Origin: Algibacillus agarilyticus
GTDB taxonomy: Bacteria; Pseudomonadota; Gammaproteobacteria; Enterobacterales; Alteromonadaceae
Assembly: GCF_003286125.1 (NCBI RefSeq)
Contig: NZ_QMED01000004.1
Location: 186,001 to 250,000, forward strand
DNA: 64,000 bases
Direction of reading: 5' to 3'
Both the position numbers and the translations under genes were made by a program. The notes below the pieces were generated by a model. That model searched no databases. It saw nothing but the letters and a program-made list of their open reading frames with translations, and was not told the DNA's origin. Shown here piece by piece: positions 37,195 to 46,909 of this stretch (position 1 is its first letter; every line of letters starts with the position of its first letter).

Positions 37195-38775
37195 TTAAGC
37201 GTTTGCCTTATTTAAAGCTAGTTCAATTTCTTCAATCGTTTTGTTTTTTGTTTCTGGCATCAACTTAATTAAAAACACTAAACCAATGACTAAGCAGAAT
37301 GCGTAAAAACTAAAGATTTCGGCTGCGCCCATATTTTTAAGCTGCCATGGGAAAAATTGCTGTACTAAATAACTAACAATACTCGTGATAAGCGCAACAG
37401 CCGGGATCGCAATACCACGAACATGAGTCGGAAATATTTCTGAAAATAAAACCCACATAACAGGACCAATTGAGAATTGAAAGGCGGCGATAAAGCCCAT
37501 AATGCCAAATAACACTAACATACCGTTAATTTGAATAGCGGCTTGTAATAAAGCGCCTTCATTATCACGAACAATAACATCACCTAATACAACTTTAAGT
37601 GCTTCACGATAATCGATATCGCTATTAAAGGTTTGACCAATAAGAGACTGTAATAATTGGGTATCAATAGCAGCGGGTAACTGCGCTAGGTTTGTTTCGG
37701 TTAATACATACGTTGCATCTGCAAACCCCCAAGCAGCGCTTAATAAACTCACAATCGCGGCAAACAATCCAAACAACATTAACGGACGACGACCCAGTTT
37801 ATCGATTAACATCAAGGCTAAAAAGGTAGCCACAACACTCACTAAACCGATAATAACCGATTGCGTATAAGCAGAATCCGTACCTAAGCCTATTTGCTCA
37901 AAAACGGTTGTAGAATAAAACATGATCGCGTTAATACCAGAAACTTGCTGTACGACTGCTACAGTAAAACCAATAACTAACGCCATGCGCACACGCATAT
38001 CAAACAATTCAGAAACTTGTTCTTTTAATGGCTTATTAGCCGAAGCCGCCGCACTGGTACTTTGTTTAATACTTTGCAACATTTGTGTCGATTCATTTAC
38101 TGAAACCAAACGATCCAATACATTTTTAGCTTCAGCATCGCGCCCTTTAAGCACTAACCAACGTGGGCTTTCAGGCACTTTAAATAACAAACCAAACCAA
38201 ATTAACGCCGGTATAATTTCAACGCCTAACATCCAACGCCATGTGTATTCTTGAATACCCACTGCGACAACCCAATTAGCACCTGATTCGGCAGCATTAA
38301 AAATAAAATAATTTGCACTATAGGCGGCTAATAAACCGATCACGATGTTTATTTGAATAAGAGAAGCTAATTTGCCTCGAATAGTCGGTTTTGCTATTTC
38401 ACCGATATACATTGAAGCTAAAGAAAGTGAAGTAAAAGCCAAACCGCCAACAAAGCGCGCAACAACCAAAGACGTATAATTAGGTGCAATGACGGAACAG
38501 ATTGCACTGACGAGATAAAGAGCTGCAATAATCAATAAGGTTTTTTGACGACCAATTGCATTACTAATATAACCTGTTGCTAATAACGCAAATATAACAC
38601 CAAAACCTGGTGCACTAACGACAGTGCCGATCTCTAAATCGGATAAGTTAAACTCAGCCGTTATATATCGAACGGTTCCCGATATTAAAGCGGCATCTAA
38701 ACCAAATATGAAGCCACCAAACGCCACGACTATCGAATAGAAAACAACAGCTTTGTTTGAAAAGTTACCCTGCAT
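37195..38775 (-). CDS. MFS sugar porter, probable neoagarobiose/anhydrogalactose transporter
   Basis: This 526-residue inner-membrane transporter has 12 predicted helices and the sugar porter signatures GFIFGLDAALISGT (21-34), SNAIGRQKTL (71-80), PESPRWLV (201-208), the DKLGRRPLML repeat (325-334) and PETKNKTIEE at the C-terminus. Residues about 352-415, between helices 9 and 10, form an extra periplasmic insertion not found in the 435-residue porter at 48126. Co-orientation with the GH117 gene and a perfect AAATTGTTAACAATTT palindrome upstream place it in the agar-sugar regulon. The substrate is inferred. The ATG follows AAGGTGAGG. Confidence 0.88.
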   Translation of the reverse strand: MQGNFSNKAVVFYSIVVAFGGFIFGLDAALISGTVRYITAEFNLSDLEIGTVVSAPGFGVIFALLATGYISNAIGRQKTLLIIAALYLVSAICSVIAPNYTSLVVARFVGGLAFTSLSLASMYIGEIAKPTIRGKLASLIQINIVIGLLAAYSANYFIFNAAESGANWVVAVGIQEYTWRWMLGVEIIPALIWFGLLFKVPESPRWLVLKGRDAEAKNVLDRLVSVNESTQMLQSIKQSTSAAASANKPLKEQVSELFDMRVRMALVIGFTVAVVQQVSGINAIMFYSTTVFEQIGLGTDSAYTQSVIIGLVSVVATFLALMLIDKLGRRPLMLFGLFAAIVSLLSAAWGFADATYVLTETNLAQLPAAIDTQLLQSLIGQTFNSDIDYREALKVVLGDVIVRDNEGALLQAAIQINGMLVLFGIMGFIAAFQFSIGPVMWVLFSEIFPTHVRGIAIPAVALITSIVSYLVQQFFPWQLKNMGAAEIFSFYAFCLVIGLVFLIKLMPETKNKTIEEIELALNKANA

Positions 38776-38862
38776 GCTAATTTACCTCACCTTAAAGCAC
38801 TCACAAAACACTAAAAGCGTGCTTTGCTCTTCTTACTTTAAACTATAACGCAAATTAATCAA

Positions 38863-38878
38863 ATTGTTAACAATTTAA
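38863..38878. promoter_or_regulatory. GntR-type operator upstream of the sugar porter-GH117 operon
   Basis: AAATTGTTAACAATTT is a perfect 16-base palindrome 88 bases upstream of the porter ATG. Its core is identical to the site before the cycloisomerase gene. Confidence 0.7.
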
Positions 38879-38968
38879 TATATGCAATACCGGATAACTT
38901 CAACTATTAACGCAATTCACCTCAAAAAACCGATCTCTTTAGCCATTAAATAAAAATGTGATGCGGTA

Positions 38969-41900
38969 TTATGAAGATGCTTGCAACATTTTTAATTTTT
39001 TGTCTTGCCATTTTTGATTCCATTCGGTGATTGTCCAATATACACAAGGCACAAAAATTAACGTAACAATCGTCGCCGCAATCACCCCATAAGCAAGAGA
39101 AACCACCATCGGAATAAGAAATTTAGCTTGCACACTTTGCGCCGAAAGCATCGGCATTAAACCAATAAAGGTCGTGGCAGACGTTAAAACAATCGGTCTA
39201 AATCGAAGTTTACACGCTTTCATCACCGCATCTTTATAAGTTGCGCCTTGTTGCCTAAAACGGTTTATGGCATCCACCAGCACAAGATTATCGTTTATCA
39301 CCACACCTGATGCAGCCAATATGCCTAACATTGAAAACATACCATAACTAATATCGTGAATTAGATGCCCAATTAACGCCCCTAAAAATCCAAAAGGGAT
39401 CGCGATCATAATTAATAAGGGCTGGCTGTATGATCGAAACGCAATAGCCATCAGCATATAAGCAACCATTAGCGCTAACCCTTCTAATAAAATGACCGTC
39501 TGTTTAAAATCATCTTCATCTTTACCACTATCACCGCGGCCATATAGAACTTCTGGGTGACGTTTTTTCCAATCGGGTACAAAATTTTCACGAATATCTT
39601 TAACAATCGTCTGTTTATCTGTTCCTTGATATTCACCATATATATAACCAACTAATGCACCGTTTCTACGCACAATGCGCTGAATCCCCGGCGTTATAGT
39701 GACATCAACAATCGACATTAACGGAATTTCACGTCCGTCTTTTGTCCGTATTTTTAAGTTTTGTAATGTATCGATCGATTCACGCTCTGCCCTGGAATAC
39801 ATGACTTTAACTCTTACATCCCCCCCAGTACGCGGTAAACGTTGAACTTCTTGACCAAAATAAGCTTGTTTAACTTGTTTTGTAATATCACGTAGGTTGA
39901 TACCTAATATTTCAGCACCTGGCTTTAGGCTTATCACCATTTCTTGGCTGCCTTTGTCAAGGTTATCCCTTAATAAATGAATACCCTCGTATGTCGAAAG
40001 GTGCGCTTTAAAATCAATTAAAGCGGCTTTAAGGGCTTCAATATTTGATGAATTAATATGAAAGCCGATTTTAGGTTCCGTTGTATTTAACGTGGCTTTT
40101 AATTCTATTTCTTCTGCATCTGGGATCTCACCAATAAACATTTGCAATTTATCAGCCGCGGTTTGAATATCAATAACCCGTTTATCAAACTGAACTAACT
40201 TCATTTCACTGACAATGGTGGGTTGCCACATACGTGTATAATCATGTTCAATTAAAACACTGCCATCAAGCGACGCCACATAATCTATTAATTTTTGCTG
40301 ACCTTGCCTTATTTGCGTTAAAACCTGCATCATGCGTTCTTGTGTGGCCGCGGTCGGTAAATTAACTTCTAGTTTTATTTTGTCATCTGCGATCTGGGGT
40401 ACAAAAGATTGTTTTATATAGTTATTACTTAATAAATTAACACCGACCCATAGTGCACCAAAAAACAAGGCAATCACGGTGAGCTTATGTTTATAGCAAG
40501 TACGTATTAAAGGTACATAATATCGTTCATTACAATGCTCTAAGCTATGGGCTATTTTAGTTTGAATTCGTTTAAGCCGATTCGGTTTGGTATTTTTCTC
40601 ATCGTCAATCGACAAATGACTCAAATGTGAAGGTAAAATAAGCAAAGCTTCAAATAATGAAAAAGCTAATGCGAGTACCACAACAACGGCAATAGCCCGA
40701 GTAAACTCAGCAGTACTCCCGGGCAAAAAAGCCATCGGGGCAAATACAACCATCGTGGTTAACACCCCAAAAATAACCGGTTTTCCGACTTGGTTAACCC
40801 CAGCTATCGCAGCACTTTCACCGTGTAAACCACTCTCATTAGCCAAATGCACACTTTCACCAATGACAATGGCATCGTCTACGACAATGCCAATTACCAT
40901 CATAAAGGCAAATAACGACAACATATTGAGCGAAACATCCATTGTGGGCAGTAAAGCAAAACTCGCGGCAAATGAGGTTGCAATACCCGCCGTCACCCAG
41001 ATGGCTATTTTCGGCTGTAAAAATAATAACAACATGATGAAGACTAAAATCAAACCACTGATCGCACTGTCAAATATGGTATTTAAACGGCCTTGATAGG
41101 CATCATTCCAATCAGACCAGACAGTGAGTTTAATATTATCGGGTAATTGCTTTTGTTTTTGTTCAACATATTCTTTTACGTAGTCCGACATTTTAGGTAT
41201 ATCCATATAATCGGTATTCATAATATCGATTAAAATCGCTGTTTCACCATCAAACGTTGACAAATAGTGGCTGTCGGCTAATCCATCCTTAACAACAGCG
41301 ACATCACCCAAATATAATCGAGCACCATTCGCACTTTGTCGTATTAATATATCTTCAAATTCTTGTTGATATTCGGCGCGATTACGCACACTTAACATTA
41401 ATGTACCGGCTTCATCTCGTACCGTACCCGTTGAGCCGTTAACCGAACTATTCCGAATAGCTTGGCTGACTTCATCAATCGAAATGCCATATAGCCCCAT
41501 CGCTTGCTCAGTGATCTCAATCGCAACTTCTTGTCGACCTTCACCTCGTAACCAAACCGTAGAAATTAAAGGTAAAGCTGAAACTTCTTTGCGTATTTTT
41601 TGCGCGAGCTCAGCTAATTGCTCACGAGAAACATCTCCATATAATGCAATACGGATCATTTCATCTCGTCTGATTTTTTCTGTTACGACAGGCCTGTCGG
41701 CATCAGTGGGTAAGCCATTAACCGAGTTTATTTTTTCGCGAATATCATCAGCGAACTTCCGTCGATCAACACGTTCTTTGCCTGTGATCGTAATGCGAGC
41801 GCGCCCTTCTGTCGCCCGTGATAATACTTTTTTAATACCCTCTACATTTTTGATTGCGTCTTCAAAACGTAAAATAATTTGGTCTTCAATATCACGTGGG

Positions 41901-42070
41901 CCGGCGCCAGGCCAACGCATTGAAACTTCCATAATGGGTAACTTAACGGTAGGAAAGGGTTCTTTTTCTATTGCAAAAAAATAACTTAAAATACCAGCGA
42001 CAACCAAGGTGATCATAGACAAATTTGCCGCTATCGGGTTTTTAACCCACCATGCAAAAAGGTTACCCAT
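38969..42070 (-). CDS. RND family multidrug efflux pump (HAE1 type)
   Basis: This 1033-residue inner-membrane proton-driven pump has the usual RND layout: helix 1 (NLSMITLVVAGILSYFF), a large periplasmic domain, helices 2-6, a second periplasmic domain and helices 8-12. The proton-relay aspartate pair is in MVIGIVVDDAIVIGESV (about residues 397-413). The cytoplasmic-side motif GVLTTMVVFAPMAFLPG is also present. It is transcribed with the adaptor gene two bases upstream and the outer-membrane factor gene before that. Substrates are not predictable. No regulator gene is adjacent. Confidence 0.94.
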   Translation of the reverse strand: MGNLFAWWVKNPIAANLSMITLVVAGILSYFFAIEKEPFPTVKLPIMEVSMRWPGAGPRDIEDQIILRFEDAIKNVEGIKKVLSRATEGRARITITGKERVDRRKFADDIREKINSVNGLPTDADRPVVTEKIRRDEMIRIALYGDVSREQLAELAQKIRKEVSALPLISTVWLRGEGRQEVAIEITEQAMGLYGISIDEVSQAIRNSSVNGSTGTVRDEAGTLMLSVRNRAEYQQEFEDILIRQSANGARLYLGDVAVVKDGLADSHYLSTFDGETAILIDIMNTDYMDIPKMSDYVKEYVEQKQKQLPDNIKLTVWSDWNDAYQGRLNTIFDSAISGLILVFIMLLLFLQPKIAIWVTAGIATSFAASFALLPTMDVSLNMLSLFAFMMVIGIVVDDAIVIGESVHLANESGLHGESAAIAGVNQVGKPVIFGVLTTMVVFAPMAFLPGSTAEFTRAIAVVVVLALAFSLFEALLILPSHLSHLSIDDEKNTKPNRLKRIQTKIAHSLEHCNERYYVPLIRTCYKHKLTVIALFFGALWVGVNLLSNNYIKQSFVPQIADDKIKLEVNLPTAATQERMMQVLTQIRQGQQKLIDYVASLDGSVLIEHDYTRMWQPTIVSEMKLVQFDKRVIDIQTAADKLQMFIGEIPDAEEIELKATLNTTEPKIGFHINSSNIEALKAALIDFKAHLSTYEGIHLLRDNLDKGSQEMVISLKPGAEILGINLRDITKQVKQAYFGQEVQRLPRTGGDVRVKVMYSRAERESIDTLQNLKIRTKDGREIPLMSIVDVTITPGIQRIVRRNGALVGYIYGEYQGTDKQTIVKDIRENFVPDWKKRHPEVLYGRGDSGKDEDDFKQTVILLEGLALMVAYMLMAIAFRSYSQPLLIMIAIPFGFLGALIGHLIHDISYGMFSMLGILAASGVVINDNLVLVDAINRFRQQGATYKDAVMKACKLRFRPIVLTSATTFIGLMPMLSAQSVQAKFLIPMVVSLAYGVIAATIVTLIFVPCVYWTITEWNQKWQDKKLKMLQASS

Positions 42071-42072
42071 CG

Positions 42073-43329
42073 TTATGCACCCTCACCTGAATTTTTAACT
42101 TCCGGTTTTATGTTGCGTTTTTTAAATTCCGCTTTATGCTGCTCATCTGCCGGCGTTGCACTGATTATACTTTTGCTCGTTTGTTTTAATTTTTTAACCT
42201 GGATACCAGGTGTCGGCGTTGTTAAAGAAGAGGTAACAATGAGTGTTTTATTGGCTAAATCTTTAACTATCACTTTTTCGCTATCGCGAGCAATCACATT
42301 AACCGTTTGAATTTGCAACCGATCATTATCATCAACCCACCAAATTTGATTATTTTTACGTAATGCGGTTCGAGTGAGCGTAGTCGCATTTTTAATCACA
42401 CGCCCCGAAATTTTGGCATTAACATATAACCCCGGAATAATTGGTTGATTCGATGCCTGTTCAGACTGACGAACCTCTGCCACAACATTAAGCGTTCGAG
42501 TCCGCCGGTCTATTGCTCCTTCTGTTCGCACAATACGGGCTTGCCAATTATAATGAACCGAACCAATATCGGCCGACAATTCAACAGGTATGCCCGAGGT
42601 ATAATCAGGACTATAAAAATTAAGTGGCAAATCAATAATATTCAACTGCTCCCCATTCAACCCTAAACTGACTTCCATCACTTCATTTGCATAGAGAGTC
42701 GCCAATGTATTGTTTCGCGCCACATAATGACCCACGCTAACTTTTTCATTGCGAACAGCACCATTAAAAGGCGCTTTAATTTCAGTACGCGATAAATCTA
42801 ATTTTGCTTGCGCTAATAAAGCTTGAGCTGCTTTAACCTCTGCTTTTGCATGCTCCAATTGGGGTAACCATCTGGCCAAATCATTCGCATTTTCTCGCCC
42901 TAATACCAATAACTCATGTTGAGCAATCTCGGCTTGAGCTTTTACTTTGGCAAAAGCCTGATTAGCTTGTGCCACTTTTGCCTCACGTTGAGTCACCACC
43001 AGTAAATAATCATCAGGATCAATACGCATTAAAACATCGCCGGTTTTAAATGAGCCACCCGCGACAAAATTAGGTGCAATATAAATTAAACGCCCCTCAA
43101 CTCGGCTTTTCAAATCGATTTCAGCTTTTGGAACAACTTCACCTTGGCTAAAAGCAAACAACTGAGTTGTTTTTTGCTTCGATTGCTCAACAAACACTTT
43201 TACTTTTTTGGCTTTATATTGTTTTTTTTCAGCTTCTGGCTTAAAAAAGTCAAGTAATTGCAATGCGATAACAATACAGACAACAGCACTTAAGAACGGG
43301 AGCGCATTAATCAATTTAGTTTTAAACAT
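42073..43329 (-). CDS. RND periplasmic adaptor (membrane fusion protein)
   Basis: This 418-residue adaptor bridges the RND pump and the outer-membrane channel. An N-terminal membrane anchor (ALPFLSAVVCIVIALQLL) is followed by the lipoyl-type segment EVVPKAEIDLKSRVEGRL, a helical hairpin rich in Ala/Gln (about 115-175) and the beta-barrel segment RTEIKAPFNGAVRNEKVSVGHYV. The C-terminus is charged and Lys-rich. It starts three bases after the OMF stop and ends two bases before the pump gene, consistent with one operon. Confidence 0.92.
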   Translation of the reverse strand: MFKTKLINALPFLSAVVCIVIALQLLDFFKPEAEKKQYKAKKVKVFVEQSKQKTTQLFAFSQGEVVPKAEIDLKSRVEGRLIYIAPNFVAGGSFKTGDVLMRIDPDDYLLVVTQREAKVAQANQAFAKVKAQAEIAQHELLVLGRENANDLARWLPQLEHAKAEVKAAQALLAQAKLDLSRTEIKAPFNGAVRNEKVSVGHYVARNNTLATLYANEVMEVSLGLNGEQLNIIDLPLNFYSPDYTSGIPVELSADIGSVHYNWQARIVRTEGAIDRRTRTLNVVAEVRQSEQASNQPIIPGLYVNAKISGRVIKNATTLTRTALRKNNQIWWVDDNDRLQIQTVNVIARDSEKVIVKDLANKTLIVTSSLTTPTPGIQVKKLKQTSKSIISATPADEQHKAEFKKRNIKPEVKNSGEGA

Positions 43330-43331
43330 GT

Positions 43332-44756
43332 TTATTTAACCTGTGGTAAGTCATTCTTGGGCAAGCCTAAAGACATCGACAACTGGATCCTGTTTTTAAT
43401 CCGCGATACCTGCATTTTTATCTGATCCGCTTCAATATTATAGCGAGTGCGCTGCGCGGCTAATAATTCAAAACTACTAACAAGGCCTTGTGAATAATGT
43501 AATTCAGTTTGGGTTTCAGCCGATTTAGCTTGAACTAACGCTTGATCAAGTGAGTTATATTGCAATTGATAACTCAATTCTTTCTGCAAATTATTTTCAA
43601 CCTCTTGCCACGCTTTAAGCAAAGCCGTTTTATATTGCTGTAGTGCAATATGATGCTGCGCCTGAGCTTTATCTGCAACCGCCGTGAGTTGCCCTTGATA
43701 GAATAGAGGCTGAACTAAAGACGCTGTGATCGCATGTAACCAATAATCTAAATCAAATAATTTGGGTGCATAACTGCTTTTTACATCAAAAGTATAATCG
43801 ATACTCAAACTTGGCAGTTTACGTTTTTCAGTTGCTTGCCAACTGTAACCACTCGCAATCAAATTTGCTTCAGCGGCTAATATATCAGGTCGATGTAACA
43901 AGATTGAATGGGGTGTGTTAATAGCCGGTAATGTATCGAGTATCGGCAATTCGGTAGACAATAAGTCGTTAATTTTAGGGTATTCACCCATTAATACTTT
44001 TAAGTCTCGTTCTGCCATATCACGCTTTAGCCTTAACGCTTCTGATGATGCATGCAAGCGATACAAACTGGTTTGCGCATTTCGAATATCTAAACTACTC
44101 GCCAATCCATTATCTAATCGGATTAAAGACATCTCTAAACGATGTTTTAAATTTGTCTCATGTTGATTATTAAGCGTGAGTAATAACGACTGCTCAAGCC
44201 AATTTAACCAAGCCGTCAATATTTGCGCCTCAACCGATAATTCAGCCGCGGCCAAATTATAGTGTTGTGCTTGATAAGAAAACCAATCTGCTCGCGTTTC
44301 ATCCGCTAATTTTGACCAAATATCGGGTTCCCACGATGCTAACAAACCAACCGTTGATAAGTTCTGAGTATGCTTATTGGTCGCACTATCGATTGTTTGA
44401 TTAACACGCTGACTGGCTTTTAATCTTAAGCTGGGTAAAGCATTAGCATGAGTCGCTCGATGTTCAGCTTTAGCTTGAGTCATTCTGTGCATGGCAATTT
44501 TTAATTGTTGATTACCGTTTAACCCCTGCTCTAACATCGTTTTGGTAGTCTGGTTTAATTTTATGCCCCAGTAATCATCATCATGATGAATGGTGTTGTT
44601 AGTGGCTACAAAGGTAGAAGAAGTGGTTTGCCATTGTTCAGGTGCAGACTGAAGATGTGAGTTAGGTAAGAAACGTTCGTCTAGTTGGCTACAGCTGGTA
44701 ATTAGCGCACTGGTGCAAAACAATAAAATGGGTTTATAAAAACGAAAAACTAACAT
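43332..44756 (-). CDS. Outer-membrane efflux lipoprotein (TolC/NodT family)
   Basis: This 474-residue protein is the outer-membrane channel of the RND system. It has a type II signal peptide with lipobox ITSC (C22), followed by the OMF signature WEPDIWSKLADETRADWFSYQAQHYNLAAAELSVEAQILTAW type coiled-coil and the repeat DPLYWLHAITASLVQPLFYQGQL-like segment. Two OEP repeats can be traced, at about 70-250 and 280-460. It is the first gene of the OMF-adaptor-pump operon. Transcription starts within the 100 bases separating it from the binding-protein gene. Confidence 0.92.
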   Translation of the reverse strand: MLVFRFYKPILLFCTSALITSCSQLDERFLPNSHLQSAPEQWQTTSSTFVATNNTIHHDDDYWGIKLNQTTKTMLEQGLNGNQQLKIAMHRMTQAKAEHRATHANALPSLRLKASQRVNQTIDSATNKHTQNLSTVGLLASWEPDIWSKLADETRADWFSYQAQHYNLAAAELSVEAQILTAWLNWLEQSLLLTLNNQHETNLKHRLEMSLIRLDNGLASSLDIRNAQTSLYRLHASSEALRLKRDMAERDLKVLMGEYPKINDLLSTELPILDTLPAINTPHSILLHRPDILAAEANLIASGYSWQATEKRKLPSLSIDYTFDVKSSYAPKLFDLDYWLHAITASLVQPLFYQGQLTAVADKAQAQHHIALQQYKTALLKAWQEVENNLQKELSYQLQYNSLDQALVQAKSAETQTELHYSQGLVSSFELLAAQRTRYNIEADQIKMQVSRIKNRIQLSMSLGLPKNDLPQVK

Positions 44757-44857
44757 AAGAATACATAATAGCGATTTAGTTAATGATACTAACAGCTATC
44801 TATATAATTAAAAAAAAATTTACCTATATTTACACAAATATATGACTGTGCGGGTAT

Positions 44858-45748
44858 TTAGCCTTTGGTCTTATTGAGCACTTGCCAAAATACAGTATCA
44901 GCAGGAGTAATACCTGATTGCGTGAACATCTGTTTGATTAAGCCTTTTTCACGTAAAGATTTAATACCTTGGTTAAGTGCAGTATATATTTCAGCACTAT
45001 TTGGCATTGATTTGCTAATAACAAAATGCCGGCTTTCATTAAATAACACTTTAACACCGGGTATGTTGATTAATTTCAGGCCTGATAATTCAAACGTTTT
45101 GTATTGATTGAATTCGCCCAAACAAAAATCACCGCGTTTTGCATAGAGCATTTTGTGCACTGAACTTTGACTGGGCGCTTTAATCACATTTTCAGTAAAT
45201 TGGTTAATTACGCTCCAATCTTGATCCCAATTATTAACCGTTATGCCGATATACTGATCTATCTTTTCGATTAATTGGTTAACAGGTAAAGTTAACATTG
45301 GGTGATTTGGGGTTGTAAAAATACCTTTTTCAAGCTGATTTGAAACAAAAATAGGTTCGGTAATATAAAAGCGTTTAGTGTCGGTATCTGAACGCCAAGT
45401 TGTTTCGGCCGTTGTATGTAAATGTTCAGAGCTAGCCAAAATTAAACTACGAGAATAATTGCCCGAGATAATTAGGTTTAAATTAAATTTAAGATCTGAA
45501 TGCTCAAGTGCTTTGCACAGTATAACGAGTTCAATAGCGGCTCGAGGAGAATACTCAGTACCAAAATCATTGATATCAGCACAAGATTGATCTTTTACCC
45601 AACTTTGAAAAACATCATTAACCTCTTTCGAAATACCAACATTCACATCAACTCGGTCATCACTGGCTTGCGCAACGGTTACACAGTTTAATAAAAGAAC
45701 GAATATTCCAATTATTACAGCAAACATTTTCGTTATTTTAAAAAACAT
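44858..45748 (-). CDS. Periplasmic solute-binding-protein-like protein
   Basis: About 296 residues with a clear signal peptide (KMFAVIIGIFVLLLNCVTVAQA). The C-terminal half shows the family 3 binding-protein style: SSVHKMLYAKRGDFCLGEFNQY, FNESRHFVISKSMPNSAEIYTALNQGIKSLREKGLIKQMF. No permease or ATPase is linked. The open frame extends ten codons upstream to a TTG; I chose the ATG at 45746-45748 because it starts directly before the charged n-region of the signal. Ligand unknown. It is convergent with nothing and lies upstream of the efflux operon on the same strand with its own start. Confidence 0.7.
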   Translation of the reverse strand: MFFKITKMFAVIIGIFVLLLNCVTVAQASDDRVDVNVGISKEVNDVFQSWVKDQSCADINDFGTEYSPRAAIELVILCKALEHSDLKFNLNLIISGNYSRSLILASSEHLHTTAETTWRSDTDTKRFYITEPIFVSNQLEKGIFTTPNHPMLTLPVNQLIEKIDQYIGITVNNWDQDWSVINQFTENVIKAPSQSSVHKMLYAKRGDFCLGEFNQYKTFELSGLKLINIPGVKVLFNESRHFVISKSMPNSAEIYTALNQGIKSLREKGLIKQMFTQSGITPADTVFWQVLNKTKG

Positions 45749-46036
45749 ATCACGTCTCACATTGTTGACTATATACAATTACACACAGTTAACCATTATG
45801 TCACTATAAATACTATATGCTGCAATAAATAAATTAGCGAATAAAACTCAAAGCGATATGCCTGAAATTTTAAAGCCTAATCTGTTGAATGTACGGCTTA
45901 CCCGGCTTAACCAACAAACAAGCCATCTAACCAATTATGTTAACTTATGCTTGAATGTGCTTATAAGTTAGGCATAATGGCTTGATTACATTACCAATAA
46001 AATAACATGTCCCTAACATACGTAGGGTTCAACCAC

Positions 46037-46057
46037 ATTCGAACCCATTGTTCGAAT
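46037..46057. promoter_or_regulatory. Inverted repeat before the DUF1080 gene
   Basis: ATTCGAAC (46037-46044) and GTTCGAAT (46050-46057) are perfect arms around CCATT, 22 bases before the start codon at 46080. It may be an operator or an mRNA hairpin near the ribosome site. The rest of 45749-46079 is divergent, AT-rich and without a gene. Confidence 0.4.
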
Positions 46058-46079
46058 AAAGCTGGATTAAGGATGCTTT

Positions 46080-46796
46080 ATGTTTAAATTAAAAAAACTC
46101 GCTGGCACATTATTGTTTTCACTCGCCATCGCTAATGTAGCGGGCTGCGCTAACATTGAATCAAATACCGAAAAACGTTTAGATACTGATTTAACGCTTT
46201 GGCAAAATGTATATAACGATGGCGAAGCTAAAATAGTCGATGGAGAAATACATTTAATCTCTAAAGGCAACTGGTTTTATTTAACTCAACAACCTTATAC
46301 TGATTTTATTTTTGAAGCCGAAGTTAAAATGCCAAAGACAACCGAATATTCAAATTCGGGTATTATTTTTAGAGCACAAGTGGGTGAACACCCAACAAAA
46401 GGTGCATTTGCTTATGGCTATCAAGCAGAAGTTGATCCAAGCCCACGCAAATGGAGTGGTGGTTTATATGATCAAGGTACACCACGTAAATGGCTACACC
46501 CTATACACCCGAAGCGCTCTGCACCCGATGCTGACTTTAAACAGAATTTATCACCTGAATGGAACGATGAAAAAGCAAACGCGTATAAACACTTAGAATG
46601 GAATAAATATAAAATTCAAGCTAAAGGATCCGACATAAAAATTTGGGTTAATGGCATTCTAACTACGCATGTTATTGATACAAAAGCGAAATCCGGTTTT
46701 ATTGGTATTCAGCATCACGGCAGTCAAGCGTTTAAACAAAAGCAAGATCGTAGCAACCTGGTAAGATTTCGTAATATCGTGATCACCGAGCTTTAA
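46080..46796 (+). CDS. DUF1080 (3-keto-disaccharide hydrolase-like) lipoprotein
   Basis: This 238-residue lipoprotein has the lipobox VAGC (C23) after a normal signal peptide. The mature part is one concanavalin-like DUF1080 domain: NWFYLTQQPYTDFIFEAEVKMP, the NSGIIFRAQ strand, GYQAEVDPSPRKWSGGLYD, WNKYKIQAKGSDIKIWVNG and SGFIGIQHHGS. DUF1080 proteins include beta-glucan-type and 3-keto-glucoside hydrolases, but many members have no known reaction. It probably sits in the periplasm or on the outer membrane and acts on a carbohydrate. AAGGATG precedes the ATG. A terminator follows at 46828. Confidence 0.83.
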   Translation: MFKLKKLAGTLLFSLAIANVAGCANIESNTEKRLDTDLTLWQNVYNDGEAKIVDGEIHLISKGNWFYLTQQPYTDFIFEAEVKMPKTTEYSNSGIIFRAQVGEHPTKGAFAYGYQAEVDPSPRKWSGGLYDQGTPRKWLHPIHPKRSAPDADFKQNLSPEWNDEKANAYKHLEWNKYKIQAKGSDIKIWVNGILTTHVIDTKAKSGFIGIQHHGSQAFKQKQDRSNLVRFRNIVITEL

Positions 46797-46827
46797 AACC
46801 GATCTTTAAAACCGATCTTAAATTAGC

Positions 46828-46862
46828 TAAAGCGGAACCACTCAATTGAGTTCCGCTTTAAT
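46828..46862. terminator. Bidirectional terminator between the DUF1080 and hexokinase genes
   Basis: TAAAGCGGAAC (46828-46838) pairs with GTTCCGCTTTA (46850-46860). The two flanking genes are convergent. Confidence 0.8.
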
Positions 46863-46909
46863 TCATAACCTATAATGACAAATCTTAACCATTCTCACAT
46901 GAACCGGAA

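Noticed and set aside
38969-44756. Efflux operon as part of the agar-sugar system
   Set aside because: It is next to the cluster but has standard RND multidrug features and lacks the GntR palindrome; adjacency alone is weak.
46030-46060. GGGTTCGAAT on the minus strand, like a tRNA T-arm
   Set aside because: The flanking bases do not form a T-stem or acceptor stem; better explained as an operator-like inverted repeat.
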